Assembly: GCF_030704535.1 (NCBI RefSeq)
Contig: NC_081822.1
Location: 816,001 to 880,000 of the forward strand
Source of the DNA: Vitis vinifera
Lineage: Eukaryota > Streptophyta > Magnoliopsida > Vitales > Vitaceae
Reading direction: 5' to 3'
Length of the DNA stretch: 64,000 bases
Within the stretch, counting starts at the first letter, position 1, and each line of letters starts with the position of its first letter. The translations under genes were made by a program, and so were the position numbers. This document shows, in pieces, positions 12,601-24,365 of this stretch. Below the pieces are notes generated by a model. It was not told the DNA's origin and ran no database searches. It was given only the letters and a program-made list of their open reading frames with translations.

Positions 12601-14985
12601 AAGCTGTCCCAAATTAGCGATTTGCATAGCCAACCCCAACTAGTTGGGATTCAAGCTGTCTCGAGTTGAGGTTAATATCAAACTATTGCAGATTTCTTAG
12701 GATTGGTGTACACTACAACTGTTATTGAATTAGATGAAGTTCACAAATTAATATTTCATTTACATCCTTCAATCTGTCATAAAGCATGTTGAAGATAATT
12801 GATGTGGTACAAAAGAAACCAAAATTGTTTAGGGTAAATTTCAAGTGGATTCCTGTGTTTCAACTTCAAGATTCACCGCCATGACAAAAAATTTTATGCT
12901 ATTGCTGCTGGTCTCCTCAGGTTTTGTTTTTTTTTCCCACAATGGTTGGATGTTATGTTACAGGATTCTGAACTTTTGAATATTTAATCCATGCAGAGCG
13001 ATATTTTCTTAATATGTTCGAATGCAATGCAGTATAATGCACCAGATACTGTGTACTTTCGACAGGTATGCCAGAGGCTTAATTGACTTGGTCATTTTCT
13101 GTTTCAGGATATCTTTGTCCTATTTTCTTGAAAATTGTAACTGTTTTCTTAGGCACGAACGATACAAGAACTAGCAAAGAGGGACTTTGCAAATTTGAGG
13201 CAAGAAGGTGATGATGGCGAGCCACAACCCAAAATTGTCAGGAGAGGCAGGCCACCAACCAAGCACCTGAAGAAATCTCTTGGAAGTTCTCCCTTAGAGC
13301 ATGTTGCACCTGAGACATCCTCTGAAGCGACTCTTGCTACTGGGGGAGATAATTCCATCTCATCTAACTCCTACAATCTAAGGAAAGGACCTACTCCATG
13401 CAAGTTTCGACCGGCAGACATATCAGTGAAGGCCCAATATGGGTCCCGCAACAGTGACAATTATTCTAGCTGGTTGTCTGAATGGAATAATGAATTTCCA
13501 GGTTTGGAATTAAAATTTCATAGGCTCTGTTTTGTTGCTTTCTACTGGATATCTCTACTTCTTCCGTTTAATTTTCATTTTCCAGCATCTAAGGAATATT
13601 GAGCCATTCTCCCCTTGGTTTGCAGCTTCCATTTTGAAGGGAGTTTCCACGAAGCATGGCAAGAAACCTTTTGAATTAGATGAAAATAGGCGTGATACCT
13701 ATAAGCATCCATTGGCTTCCAACCATGAGCCATCAGTGTTGACTACCCTCCATGGAGAATTGAAGCAACTGATGTCGGTATGTGCTTACTAGAAACTTAA
13801 TATACTGTGTTTTAGATCTTTGAGCGAGAAACTGAAATTTGAGTGATGCTTCATGGAACCATGTATATGCTATACTATGGACGGTGACTGTCCAATGCGT
13901 TCCAAAAGAACTGTTGGGCTAAATATCTTTCTTGCTTTGTGATGGTAAGCACAACATGTGTTGTACTACAATATATGATCATGAGGAAATGTCAAATAAA
14001 TTCGAACAACCGTTATTTGGTCCATGGTATATCATAAACATGGTTCCATTGAATGATGAGTATCCATCTGCCCCTAGGATGCCCTGTCTAATATCAATTT
14101 TGGAGCTGAACTTGAAATTTTGATCAATTAGTAACCTAAGGTGGAACTCTTTGTTTATTCCCCCATGATCAGGTAGGTCTACACTCGGACCATGGTTATG
14201 CAAGAAGCCTCGCTCGATTTGCTGCAGATCTTGGGCAAGATGTTTGGAAAATTGCTGCCAAGAAAATTGCCAATGTTTTGCCTGTTGGAGTTGAGTTTGG
14301 TCCTGGATGGGTGGGAGAAAATGAGGCATTAGCACAGCGGCCATCTCTGTTGTGTGAGAATCAGAAATCTTCAAACAACTCAACACCACCACATCCACAG
14401 CCCCCACCTACTACTTCTGGTTCAAGTCTGTTTGTTGCAAACAGATCATCTCTCCCTTGTAAAGAAGAGTCAGGGGAAGCTGTCAGAGGATTAAATTCCC
14501 AAATCGAGTTAACTTCAAGACCTGCTCCTCCTGAAATTCACCAAACGCTTGGAATTCACCCTGGTTTGAATGGTTTCAGTGGTGGGTTTGGGTTCAATCC
14601 TTCATCCCAAATGGGAATGGCCAGACTGGCCATGCTAGCAGGGAATTCCAGTACTGAATCAATGCCATCTCAAAAGCTTGGCATGGTCTCCAATAGCAGC
14701 TCTATTCCCATCCATCCAATGCAGGCTAACTACTTTGCTTCGGACCGGCCCGAATCACCAGTTTCTTCAAATACACCCCGTTCCAGAAATTTAGCTGCAC
14801 CAGGGTCTCTCATGAAAGTGCACACACCACCCGAGGTGCTGATCGGTGGGAAGGCGTCATGGCAGGGATTACCACAACGGATTCCACCCGACCTCAATGT
14901 CAGATTCCAGGCACCAGGCTCACCCAGCTCCAGCACCACGCCCATTGCTTCATCACAACAGCCAGATTTAGCCTTGCAGCTGTGA
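9681..14985 (+). CDS. Bromodomain protein, BRD1/2/13-type SWI/SNF subunit, nine exons
   Basis: Exons: 9681-10121, 10730-10766, 10859-10937, 11037-11082, 11168-11266, 12997-13065, 13153-13501, 13626-13777 and 14173-14985, totalling 2085 bp (694 residues); all introns are GT-AG and phases agree. The N-terminus is basic (MGKVAEMKKKKKGRPSLLDL) with an AT-hook-like GRP and STRRSAK. The bromodomain spans about residues 175-270: LLVFILDRLQKKDTHGVF, a ZA loop with EPVDPEELPDYHDIIEHPMD, and QYNAPDTVYF, where Asn248 is the acetyl-lysine-binding residue. After it come a GRPP motif, a conserved NRRDTYKHPLA/EPSVLTTLHGEL block and a low-complexity Pro/Ser/Gly tail ending PDLALQL. In Arabidopsis, BRD1, BRD2 and BRD13 are subunits of BRM-containing SWI/SNF complexes that hold BRM on chromatin; this nuclear role is inferred by family. 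Intron 5 (11267-12996) is long and carries a SINE-like tail. Confidence 0.92.
10406..10429 (+). repeat. Poly-T tract in bromodomain gene intron 1
   Basis: A run of more than 20 T inside the first intron, close to a second T run at about 10561. Likely variable in length between individuals. Confidence 0.8.
12545..12670 (+). mobile_element. SINE-like 3' tail in bromodomain gene intron 5
   Basis: The stretch containing AGCTGTCCCAAATTAGCGAT and then GCCAACCCCAACTAGTTGGG resembles the conserved 3' end of plant Au-type SINEs (a short hairpin around CCCAACTAGTTGGG). It is preceded by two copies of GAAAGACATTATGGCTTTCA. No pol III A/B boxes were recognised upstream, so this would be a truncated, old copy. 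The assignment is from memory of the family consensus. Confidence 0.4.
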
Positions 14986-15858
14986 CGATGGAATGGTCAT
15001 TTTTCTAGTTTTCTGATTCAATGGAAGGGTTTTGCAGCCCCTTGGGATAAGAACAACAATAAGCCCAGTGATCTCTAAGCTTTGAGCAGTGCCTTGCCCA
15101 TCAAGGGTTTTGGGAAAGGAAGGCAATGGAAGGGAAGGGAAGGTTTTGTACAGAGACTATTAACGTATTCAAATTTTTTTGGTTAGAAGTTAAAAACCAA
15201 GAAAAATCTATATTTGTAACACTTGCATCCCTGATTTAGTGAAGATAATTTTAACTCCTTCCCATTGGGAAATGAACACAGAAGAAAAAAGAATAATTTT
15301 AATATCGTTTAGTGTGGTGTAGCCCCTTTTTATCTTATTTTCTAACCAGTCTAGCTTACACATGACTGATCATCATATAATCCAACAGAAGGAAATGAGA
15401 CGATTTTAACCCACAAGTTTCTATGAGGAGATATTTAGGTTTATCCAAATCCCTTTTAATCATGATCGCTATACAAAATAACAAAATCGAAACCATTTGG
15501 CATCTCTCTTGTGGGGGATGGCATTTGTCAGTGAGTAGAAGTTAAAAGGTCGTATTCGTCATCTCATCTCAAAAAAACATAAAATAAAAAATGCCCGTTG
15601 ACCACCATCATTTTCCATGCCCAATCACCATGTCTTGTAAATTAAAAAGGGAATTATAGAAAAAATGATGGTGCATAAAATAAATGAAAATGAAAAGGAA
15701 AATAAGAAGATAGAAAAATTAAATTTCCCCTCCCTATTTCGTGTATTAGTTATTAGTTATTACCGCCTTCTTTTCTTGTATACCAATCCAGCTCTATACA
15801 AAACACGAGTCGGAAAAAAAAAAATTGACAAAAAATGGGCAAGGGTGCCTCTCCGGCC
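14986..15858. other. Convergent 3' region between bromodomain and GT92 genes
   Basis: Roughly 14986-15260 is the probable 3' UTR of the bromodomain gene (purine-rich, then AT-rich). The remainder separates two convergent genes and has no recognisable feature; the ORF near 15665 has no family hallmark. Confidence 0.5.
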
Positions 15859-17556
15859 TCATTTCTCCCAAGCCATTTTGTTCTCTGACGTCCAGGGGAT
15901 CGCAAACCATCTCTGAGTCACCATCTTCAACCTCTCATCATTCATTTCACAGAACTTGCTGGCCCACCCTTTAGGCTCAATGGGCAAGAACCCTAACCCT
16001 GGTGCCCTATCCTTAGACGTTGGGTTCGCTTCGTCTGTCCAATCCACAACATAAGCAGACACCCTTCTTCTAAACTTGGCCTTAAACTCACTCCATGCCT
16101 GGTACTTGTAGTGATTCACCACCCCTTGACTCAAGCTCAACCTCTTCCCATTGAAACCCTCCTTCAACCCAAAATGGTGAACTGCATTAACCAATGATGA
16201 ATCAACTGCTTCCAGCAAAACCACTGATTTGTGCCGCTGTTCAGCCCGTCTCCGGCATGTGTATCCTTGTGTTACTCCATGAACGGGGTGGGAGTGCTGG
16301 TTCGATGGCCCGAACTCGTTGCAACGGATCAAAATTTGCCCCACATTGGAAGTGGGTTTGTTTGGCAAGAGAGAAAATAGCATTTTGGTCGATGGGGTTG
16401 AGGAATTGAGCCATGTTGGAGAAAATACAAACTCATCGACGTCAACGTACATCATCCATTTGCAGGTGTCTTTGGCGTAGATTGCACTATGCGAGAACCC
16501 AGCTTCTTGGGTTTTAGGCCATGGCCACAGCACCGTTTTCACGTTGAAACCATCTTGATTCAGTTCTTCTACGATTGTCTGGAGCTCGTCGTCGCTGCCA
16601 TTGTCGTACAGTATGAATTTTTCGACTCCGATTCTGGAGTGGTACACCACCCACTCTTTCAAGAACTTAGCTGCGTTATAGATCATGGTGGATGCGCACA
16701 GTTGGGATTTTGGCTCCAGGGTGGCTACTGTGCGCATGGGGGTGTAGTACGCCACGGAGGGGACGACCCGGTTTTCGTCAGAAATTTCTAGGGAGATTTT
16801 GATTCTTTCGTTTTCGATTTCTCCGTGAGATAACGCCCTTAAGTCAGGGTGGCGGCAGCGGAACACCTCTTGGGAGGAGGTGGTGACGGCGGTTCTGACG
16901 GCAATTGTGGCGTCGTTGCCGAACACGCATCTGAGTTGCGACGGTGATCGGTTGACTCCTTGGCGATTGTTCACGCCCTTCACGAAGAGAACGACGTCGT
17001 TTTGGGTGGATAAAGACTCGTAAGCAAGAAAAGTCCACCGGAAGAGCTCCCGCGTAAATGAATGAATCTCCCTCTGCTTCGCCGGCGCCGCCCTCGTCAG
17101 CGCGGGCTGAAAGTACGGGCGGAAGCGGCGGATTCTCCTCGGAATGACGCACTTGAACGTCCTCCTCTTCGTGAACGGAAAAACCCAAGCGGGTCTCGCC
17201 GGAGACGTCGCGTTGTTATGGAAAACGCATTGATAATCCTCGCCAGACTCCGACGATACCTCACCCTCCGGAGAAACAATAATGAGAACCTCCCAGTCAG
17301 GGAAGAGGACGGACTCTGTGGTGGGAGTGATCGAGTCTCTAAGGGACGACACATGGCGGCTGGGGCGAACAAGTTCTTCCCTCACTGCGTAATGGGGCCG
17401 ACACATTTCGTCCCAACGAGCCCTGAGACTAAGTCTGCGCTGCAGGAGATCCTCGCCGGAGTCTCTCACGTTACGATACAGATGCAAATAGCATTCAGCA
17501 AGAACAAGGATCGAAACGAAGGCGAAGCAAAGGTCGATACGAAATCTGAAGGCCAT
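15859..17556 (-). CDS. Glycosyltransferase family 92 (DUF23) protein
   Basis: Intronless gene of 565 residues. An N-terminal hydrophobic segment at about residues 7-25 (DLCFAFVSILVLAECYL) preceded by Arg is a type II signal anchor, placing the enzyme in the Golgi membrane with a lumenal catalytic part. The GT92/DUF23 domain lies at about residues 280-525: CASTMIYNAAKFLKEWVVYH, then KFILYDNGSDDELQ, WPWPKTQEAGFSH and WMMYVDVDEF, where D372-V-D374 is the DXD nucleotide-sugar/metal motif. HHFGLKEG, NHYKYQAWSEF and RAPGLGF follow. The family includes the plant galactan synthases GALS1-3, but this protein looks more like the less studied At1g27200-type branch, so the sugar and acceptor are not stated. 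Transcribed toward the bromodomain gene. Start chosen as the ATG directly before the anchor. Intact. Confidence 0.9.
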   Translation of the reverse strand: MAFRFRIDLCFAFVSILVLAECYLHLYRNVRDSGEDLLQRRLSLRARWDEMCRPHYAVREELVRPSRHVSSLRDSITPTTESVLFPDWEVLIIVSPEGEVSSESGEDYQCVFHNNATSPARPAWVFPFTKRRTFKCVIPRRIRRFRPYFQPALTRAAPAKQREIHSFTRELFRWTFLAYESLSTQNDVVLFVKGVNNRQGVNRSPSQLRCVFGNDATIAVRTAVTTSSQEVFRCRHPDLRALSHGEIENERIKISLEISDENRVVPSVAYYTPMRTVATLEPKSQLCASTMIYNAAKFLKEWVVYHSRIGVEKFILYDNGSDDELQTIVEELNQDGFNVKTVLWPWPKTQEAGFSHSAIYAKDTCKWMMYVDVDEFVFSPTWLNSSTPSTKMLFSLLPNKPTSNVGQILIRCNEFGPSNQHSHPVHGVTQGYTCRRRAEQRHKSVVLLEAVDSSLVNAVHHFGLKEGFNGKRLSLSQGVVNHYKYQAWSEFKAKFRRRVSAYVVDWTDEANPTSKDRAPGLGFLPIEPKGWASKFCEMNDERLKMVTQRWFAIPWTSENKMAWEK

Positions 17557-18744
17557 TTTGGAAACTGAGAAAGATAAGAAAACCCCCTGATTTTTATGAA
17601 ATATGAAGAAACGAGAGGAGGACGGGAGAATTTATTGTAATTTCTGTATAAGAGTCGTTACGGTTGTTGAGGAATGTTGATGCTGTTACAGCGAATATTC
17701 ACTGAAGGCGAGTCATCCCTGCCCTGCTTCTGCTCCTCATCAGTCATCTCATATGTACCCATATTTCGAAAAAATTACAACAAACGGTCATCAAAACGCA
17801 GCGTTTTGGGAGGCGGCTTCGTCTTGTCTTGACTCTTTAGTTCGTCGTCTTTCCATCTCCGTTTATTTGGCACAGCTTGACTTTTTTCCCCTGGATTTAC
17901 TCAGTCCATAAATTTTAGAAACGAATTTGTCGCCTCCGCGTGGCAAAACCTCAGGGGACCCCTTTTGCCTGATATACGTTGGCAACGAAAAATTGCGTGC
18001 TGAAACGACGCCGTTCTTCCCGTTTAAAGTAACCATCCTAGATAATAATAATAATAGTAAGTTTTTTCTTTTATCTTTACAAGCCAAAATTCAGAAATTT
18101 TGAATTCTTATGTAACAGATCATAATAATAATAGAAATAAGTTATGGAGAGAGTTTTACTTTTTCTATTTAAGTGATGGAAATTTTATTAGTCATCCAAA
18201 TTAACCTCAAATAGTCAAATTCGTTACCGAACTTTTCCTGAATTTTAATGGACAAAATGGATTATTTTACCACTCCCTAAAAATTTAGAAATTTTTTAAT
18301 GTCTCCAATAAAATATTTGTTAAATAAGTGAGAAATTCAGAATTAAAATTCATTCTAGGAAATGCAATTTATAGGAAAAATAAAATTAAAGTTAAAAAAT
18401 AAATTAAAATGACAAGAAAATATTGATTTATGTCTACATAAAACCAATTATAAAATATGAAAATAAAAATAAAATAAGAAAATTGAAAATTTTAATATAA
18501 ATTAAAATACCAAAAATATTTATTTATGCTCAAAATTCACCATTTTATCTACATTACCTACTCTTCATTGTTTTCCCCCTTTTTTTTTTAAATTTAATAA
18601 GAAATGTTAATTTTTTATAGAAGGATAAATTTATAATATTTCCTTGCATTTTCTTATAGGGTTATTTGATTGAAATGATAAGTAAAAGCTAAAAACCCAA
18701 TTTTTGAAAAGTTAATCTTTTATTTTATTTTATTTTTTTGTCTT

Positions 18745-19584
18745 TTTTTATTTATTACAAAAATACCGTTGTTATTTTCTTCTAAAAATATTTTTTATTT
18801 GAAAACTTATATGTAAATATTTGAAATGGTAAAATGTATTTATGTTAAAAATTGGTTACTTTAAATCCAAATTGATAATTATTTATCATTTTTAATCAAA
18901 TATTTCTTTTTATAATAGGTAAAATCTATTACTTATATGTAAATATTTGAAATGGTAAAATGTATTTATGTTAAAAATTGGTTACTTAAATCCATAAATT
19001 GATAATTATTTCATCATTTTTAATCAAATATTTATTTTTATAATAGGTAAAATCTATTACTTAGATTTTTTTTTTCCGAGTATTTCTCTCAAATTCTACT
19101 AATTCAAACTATACCAAATTTAAGATATGTGTTTCTCATAATCAAAAATATTTATTTAATAAAAAGTATTTATTGGATAAAATATTCTAAAGATATTGAA
19201 TTAAAAAAAAAGGCTAAAAAAATACCGTCGTTATTTTCTTGTAAAAATAATTTTTATTAAAAAACTTATATGTAAATATTTGAAATGGTAAAATGCATTT
19301 ATGTTAAAAATTGATTACTTTTAATATATATAAATGGTTAAATCCACAAATTGAGAATTATTCCATCATTTTTAATCAAATATTTCTTTTTATAACATGT
19401 ATAATCTATTACTTAGATTTTTTTTTTCCGTCATTTCTCTCAAATTCTACTAATTCAAACTATACAAATTTTAAGATATGTGTTTCTCAAAATTTGGTGT
19501 CATATAAGTAAATTAAAGATATTTATTTAATAAAAAGTATTTATTGGATAAAATATTCTAAAAATAATGAATTAAAAAAAACGC
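18745..19584 (+). repeat. Three-copy AT-rich direct repeat
   Basis: The core ATATGTAAATATTTGAAATG plus GTAAAATG.ATTTATGTTAAAA occurs at about 18807, 18935 and 19269, each followed by TTGATAATTATT-like and CATCATTTTTAATCAAATAT blocks and then TAGGTAAAATCTATTACTT. Copies 2 and 3 also share the longer downstream part with TTTCTCTCAAATTCTACTAA, and copies 1 and 3 share the upstream AAAATACCGT.GTTATTTTCT. The copies overlap in a nested way, which suggests unequal exchange. Confidence 0.85.
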
Positions 19585-20099
19585 TAAAATAAAAACAAAG
19601 TAGTCATAAAAATAAAAATTTAGGAGAAATAAAATTAAGAAGATTAATTAAAAAAATTAATGGATATTAAAAGATACGAGGTAAAACACAGATAATGGAG
19701 AAAACAAAAATAAAAATATAAATTAGGTATCAATTTTAATCACAACAATTTGAGAAGTGATTGAGGTATGAAATCATATATGAGAAAGCTGTTAATTTAT
19801 TATTACGGCAAATTGTAAGTGTTGCTTCCTTGTACGAAAAAAAAAAAAGGAAAAAGGAAGAAGAAGACGAAGAAGGGAGTTGCACACAAAAGGGGATACA
19901 AATTTGCCATGAGCAGCAAGGTACTGCTTGGGTTGCACACAAAGGCAACATCCTTCAACTTTATATAGGTTTTATATCATAAAGAGTAAAGTGCATTTTA
20001 TCCTTTAATTGTTCCAAAAGTTAACTCACAAGTCACTTTATATATCCACTTTCAAAATGATATTAGTAAACAAAGGCAAAATATAGAATGTATGATATA

Positions 20100-20232
20100 C
20101 TATCATTCTCAACTTTTTATTCCGATGGTTGAAATGTATGATGAAGTATAATTAAATAAATATATAATAATAATTTATTGATCTTAAATATATATTTTCT
20201 CAATAATCAATCACAGAGTTATCGTGATTTAG

Positions 20233-20267
<35 letters not shown>

Positions 20268-20612
20268 ACAATATTAGATAAAATTCTTGTTCAAATATAA
20301 AGCATAATGTTTTTGTAAGAGTGCAAAATACGATTTTTTTAAGGTTAAAGTTAAGTCATTTGAAAATCTAATTAGTTCCCCAAGCTACTCAAAAAACATT
20401 AAATATTCCATTTTTTAAAACCAATACTTCTGATGTTAAGCAATCATTCTCAACTTTTAATTTGAATGGTTAAAATGATTGAAGAGATATAATTAAATAG
20501 TTTTTTTAAAATATATATATAATTTATTCACTTTAAATATATTTTTCTTGAATGAGAGAGTTATCGTGATTTAACTATATCTATATGATAATGTATTAGA
20601 TAAAACTCTTAA
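20100..20612 (+). repeat. Two-copy direct repeat with an internal TA expansion
   Basis: Segments at about 20100-20305 and 20443-20612 share, in order, TCATTCTCAACTTTT, GGTT.AAATG, GATATAATTAAATA-like, TTAAATATAT, AGAGTTATCGTGATTTA and TATTAGATAAAA.TCTT. In the first copy an AT dinucleotide run has expanded where the second has only TATATCTATATGATA. Confidence 0.8.
20235..20264 (+). repeat. (AT)n microsatellite
   Basis: An uninterrupted AT run of about 15 dinucleotides within the first copy of the 20.1-20.6 kb direct repeat. Confidence 0.95.
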
Positions 20613-21638
20613 ATAAAGTGCAATAGTTTCATTAGAGTGTAATAATATGATTTTTAAGTCATTCAACAGTCCAATTAATTCTATAAGCAAAAAAATAAAA
20701 AATAAAAAACCTTTTGAATCTTATTAGCCAATTGATGGTAATTGAATATAAAATGTAATTTATTTTCATTAGATAATAATTAATTTTTAAACAATACAAT
20801 TCAAGTTAGATCCAAAAAATGGTATTAGAAATAGAATTACGATCCTAAAAGATTATTTTACATTTAAACATAATTTATCATTTATTTCTAAAAAAAAAAA
20901 ATTCAAATTGAGATAGTTAGCCCTTTGAATTTTATTTTTAAGGTGACGTTAACCGCTCAAGTATCAAATAAACCATTCTAAAATAATTTTGTCTTGGTCA
21001 AGGATAGAGAAAAATCATGTGGTTTAACCGTATAACATATGCTTTTGCTATTAATTTCAAAAGACAAAGTCTTTCACACGCTAAGTTAAGGAACCAGTAA
21101 GACTGGGCGAATGGTGTAGGTGAGGATTATTTCCTTGTCCAGCTTGAAGGGGTCCAAAAAGACCTCCATTTGTTTTGAATATTCATCAATGATGTATTGC
21201 CAAAACCTTTCGGTTTTCTAGACCATTGAATAGTAATAAATGTACAACACTATATGGATATAAAAATGGAAAAATAGCCAGTAACCGAGGGTATTTTCAT
21301 GACTCATGACTAACGTGCAGGCATGCATTTACAAATTTACAATTAATTATTTAATTTTAAATCAAAGGCGTCTTGTGTGTGGAGGCCACTTCTCATGCAC
21401 TCTTATGTTAAATAATAAAGTTTTAAAGAATATTTTAGATATTATAATTAAAAAAATTAAAAATAAAACTCAAGACATTATATTTGAGGTCTATTAATAT
21501 ATGATTAAGCCTTAGTTAAAAGACTGTGTTTGCTTTTTTACTAAATAAAAAAAATTAAAATATTTAATTTTAAATAAGACTCAAAACTCAAAATTATCAA
21601 TACATTTGAGTCTGTTAACAGATTAGACCAGAGATTAA

Positions 21639-21757
21639 GAGTGTGTTTGATGATGATTCTAAAAAATGTTTTTAGCATTTTTAACACTTGAAAATTTTGA
21701 TTTTTCAAGTATTAGAAATGTTATAAATACTTCTTAGAATCATTATCAAACGCACTC
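21639..21757. mobile_element. Tourist-like foldback MITE (119 bp)
   Basis: The two halves are inverted complements over almost the full length: left GAGTGTGTTTGATGATGATT, right end reading AATCATTATCAAACGCACTC, with the centre ...CACTTGAAAATTTTGATTTTCAAGT... closing the hairpin. It is flanked by TAA on both sides (21636-21638 and 21758-21760), the 3-bp TWA target duplication of PIF/Harbinger elements, and the G.GTGTGTTTG ends fit Tourist MITEs. No coding capacity. Confidence 0.75.
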
Positions 21758-22969
21758 TAAATCGCAATACCTTGACCCGGTCCCGGACACCTCTTAACAA
21801 GGCCTTTTAAGGAGGCAGGACAAGGCCCATGGTTGTCAATCCGAATTCTTACTTGTGTTCTGCCAAACTATACTACAACGGGCCGAAACGCAACAAGCCC
21901 ACTCCTCAGGCCCATCAACTTGTAACACATATTTTATATATTGACTGTATTAATTGTATCGGTATCATTCTTTTATACCTTAATTTAATTTTATGTATGT
22001 TTCCGTTAGCAACCTAAAATAGATATTGCACAGGTATCAATAATTTTCCTTTGACTTCCTTATCCTTCTCTCAACCAATCATAGAGTGACAAATTAGACA
22101 CATGGAGTCGTCAGTGAGCAGCTTTGGGGAAAACTGGGCCAGTGATGTTCACAAGATTACCCCTCTGTATCTCGACGTGTAAGTCTCTGATTGGTTCCAC
22201 AACTGAAATGCTCTCCAATCCCATCAAGCTGTCTGTCATTGGGCCATAGCCACTTGCCCAATAGGCCCAAGAACATTCTGTTATTGAACTCCATCTGCTT
22301 TGTCTTTTTGTTTGTTTTCTTGTTTTTGTTTTTGGGCTTTCTTAATTACTGTGGGCCCAGTATTGTAGGTTCACGAGAGGCCCACAGTGTTGGGTATCAC
22401 GGGTTCCAAACCCATTAATCACTATCAACACCCAGCATCTAGTTCCAATTGGGCCCACACGTTCAAGCTTCTTCATTAATTCCTCTTCGTGGGCCCAATA
22501 TATATACAACTCGCCAAAATATTTTATTTTTGCTTCCTCTGTAAGTTCTTGAAGTTATGGGCGCCAGCTAATTGTAATTTTTCTTTCGGTCGTAACAAAA
22601 AATATTAATAATAATTTTTCTTTTGACCTTATTTTTATGGAAAATATGGAATATATTTTTTTCATAATTGTAAATTTTTTTTTCTGTCAATATTTGTTTT
22701 GATGGCTCAAGATATTTATAATTAATCAAAATATTTTGCTTTTAATTTACTTGATCTATCTTTTTCAATGTTTAAATTGACCCCAAAAAGGGCTTTCTTT
22801 GTTTAAATGTGAAAGTCTTTTAAAAAATATTTTTTCTTATTTTTTGAAAACAATTTAAATTTATCCTCAAAATAATAATATATATTTTGAATAAATTCTC
22901 AAAAATTTGTTTTTAATCTAAAATACACTAAATACGTATTAAAGTAAAACTTTTTTCAAGAACCATCAT

Positions 22970-23500
22970 TAGATGATGTTTCGTAAAATTTAATACTTAT
23001 TACTTAATTATTTAAGTTAATTTTAAGTTAAATTATTAATTTTTATTTTTAGTATTAATGTTGTTTAATAAAATTAACTTAAACTTTAGTTTAAGTTGTC
23101 AAATTGACATATCCATCCTTATTCATTGTAATTAATATTTATATTATAATTAATTTCAAATAATATTTATTTTTATTAATTTAAAATAATAAATTTATTT
23201 ATTAAATATTTATACTTAAAGTACTGTACTGTAAATATATAAGATAATTTTAAGATGTTTATTATAAAAAATTAGTTATATGTGTAGTCATAATTATTAA
23301 ATATATTATCATTAAATGCAAATAAGAGATTAAAAATAAATTAACTATTTTAACTTAATGCTTAAATTTATTTTTAATTTTAAGTTGTGATATTAAGTTA
23401 TTTTATTAAATATGTTTAATTTACTTAATAACTTAAATTAAGTTATTAAATAACTTTTTAACTCATTAAATTGACTTATCAAACACCCTAATCAAATTCC
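22970..23500. mobile_element. AT-rich MITE candidate
   Basis: Left end reads GATGTTTCGTAAAATTTAAT then ACTTATTACTTAATTATTTA; the right end, read on the minus strand, is GGTGTTTGATAAGTCAATTT followed by AAAAAGTTATTTAATAACTT. The ends are thus roughly inverted, and the inside is filled with TTAAGTTATTAA-like words. A related stretch lies at 29.03-29.51 kb. I could not fix the target duplication, so the superfamily (hAT seems likely) is a guess. Confidence 0.5.
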
Positions 23501-24365
23501 AAACTTCTTATATCACAAATTTTCTTACGTCTAATTACAAACTCCGGCATGTATAATTATAATTATTTTAAATTCAACTATTAAGGTTTGTTTGAGTGGT
23601 TTCATGGGCACCAAATATGGAATCGACATCATAGAATTTTTTTCTCTGCTTTATCCTGGGAATCATTAATATTAAAAAGTTTGTTACATTTGTTGTGTTT
23701 TTCTACACTTGCTTCCAAATTCATTGATTAGAAATCATGCTTACGCCCAAACGGACAAGAGAGATGGTCAAGTTGAGAATAGATTATTAATTTGCTTATT
23801 CTTATTCCATTGGGTAAGAGTTATTAAATAATGCGAATGAATCTAGGCGCTGATTAAGAGTCCATTTGAGAAATTAATGAAAGGTCTGTTGGTATAACCT
23901 AAGATATTATTCCAAAATGTCTCTTATTCTAAGATTGGTCAATTAATAGATTCCTCTAAATTTAGAACTCGTGTCTTAAATGAACTGTCGAACTTTCCAC
24001 TTTCATTCATAGTTATTCACATTATTGAATTTAGAAATCTTTTTTTTTTATTTTAATTAAATACCCCTTATAAAAGTGTAAAAACATTAATTCACCAAAA
24101 GCAAAAGAAAATTACAAAAATACCATTGCAGACGTATGACTATCAAAGTCCGCCCGGGAGCGTGAACGCTGCGGCGAATGCATATGGCGTAGCATGTGCC
24201 GCAAACCATGGCAAAGACATTTGGTGTCTAAACGCTAAAAATCCAAAGGCAGCGCCAGGTACAAAATTGTAATCAAAACCACCGAAACGTTTAAATGCGG
24301 AAAGCTACGTTATGGGCTACAGCTGAGAAGGACGGAGAGCGACTTCTCCTTTGAAATTTTCCAGA

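Noticed and set aside
13532-13625. Bromodomain exon 8 starting at CATCTAAGG after 13584
   Set aside because: That acceptor gives the wrong phase and an early stop. The acceptor TTTGCAG at 13625 restores EFP-ASILKG and matches the family.
17062-17568. 168-codon plus-strand frame opposite the GT92 gene
   Set aside because: It is the antisense shadow of the strongly supported GT92 reading frame and has no family features.
20235-20264. Long AT runs as origins or scaffold attachment sites
   Set aside because: Simple microsatellites are common in this DNA; nothing else supports a special function.
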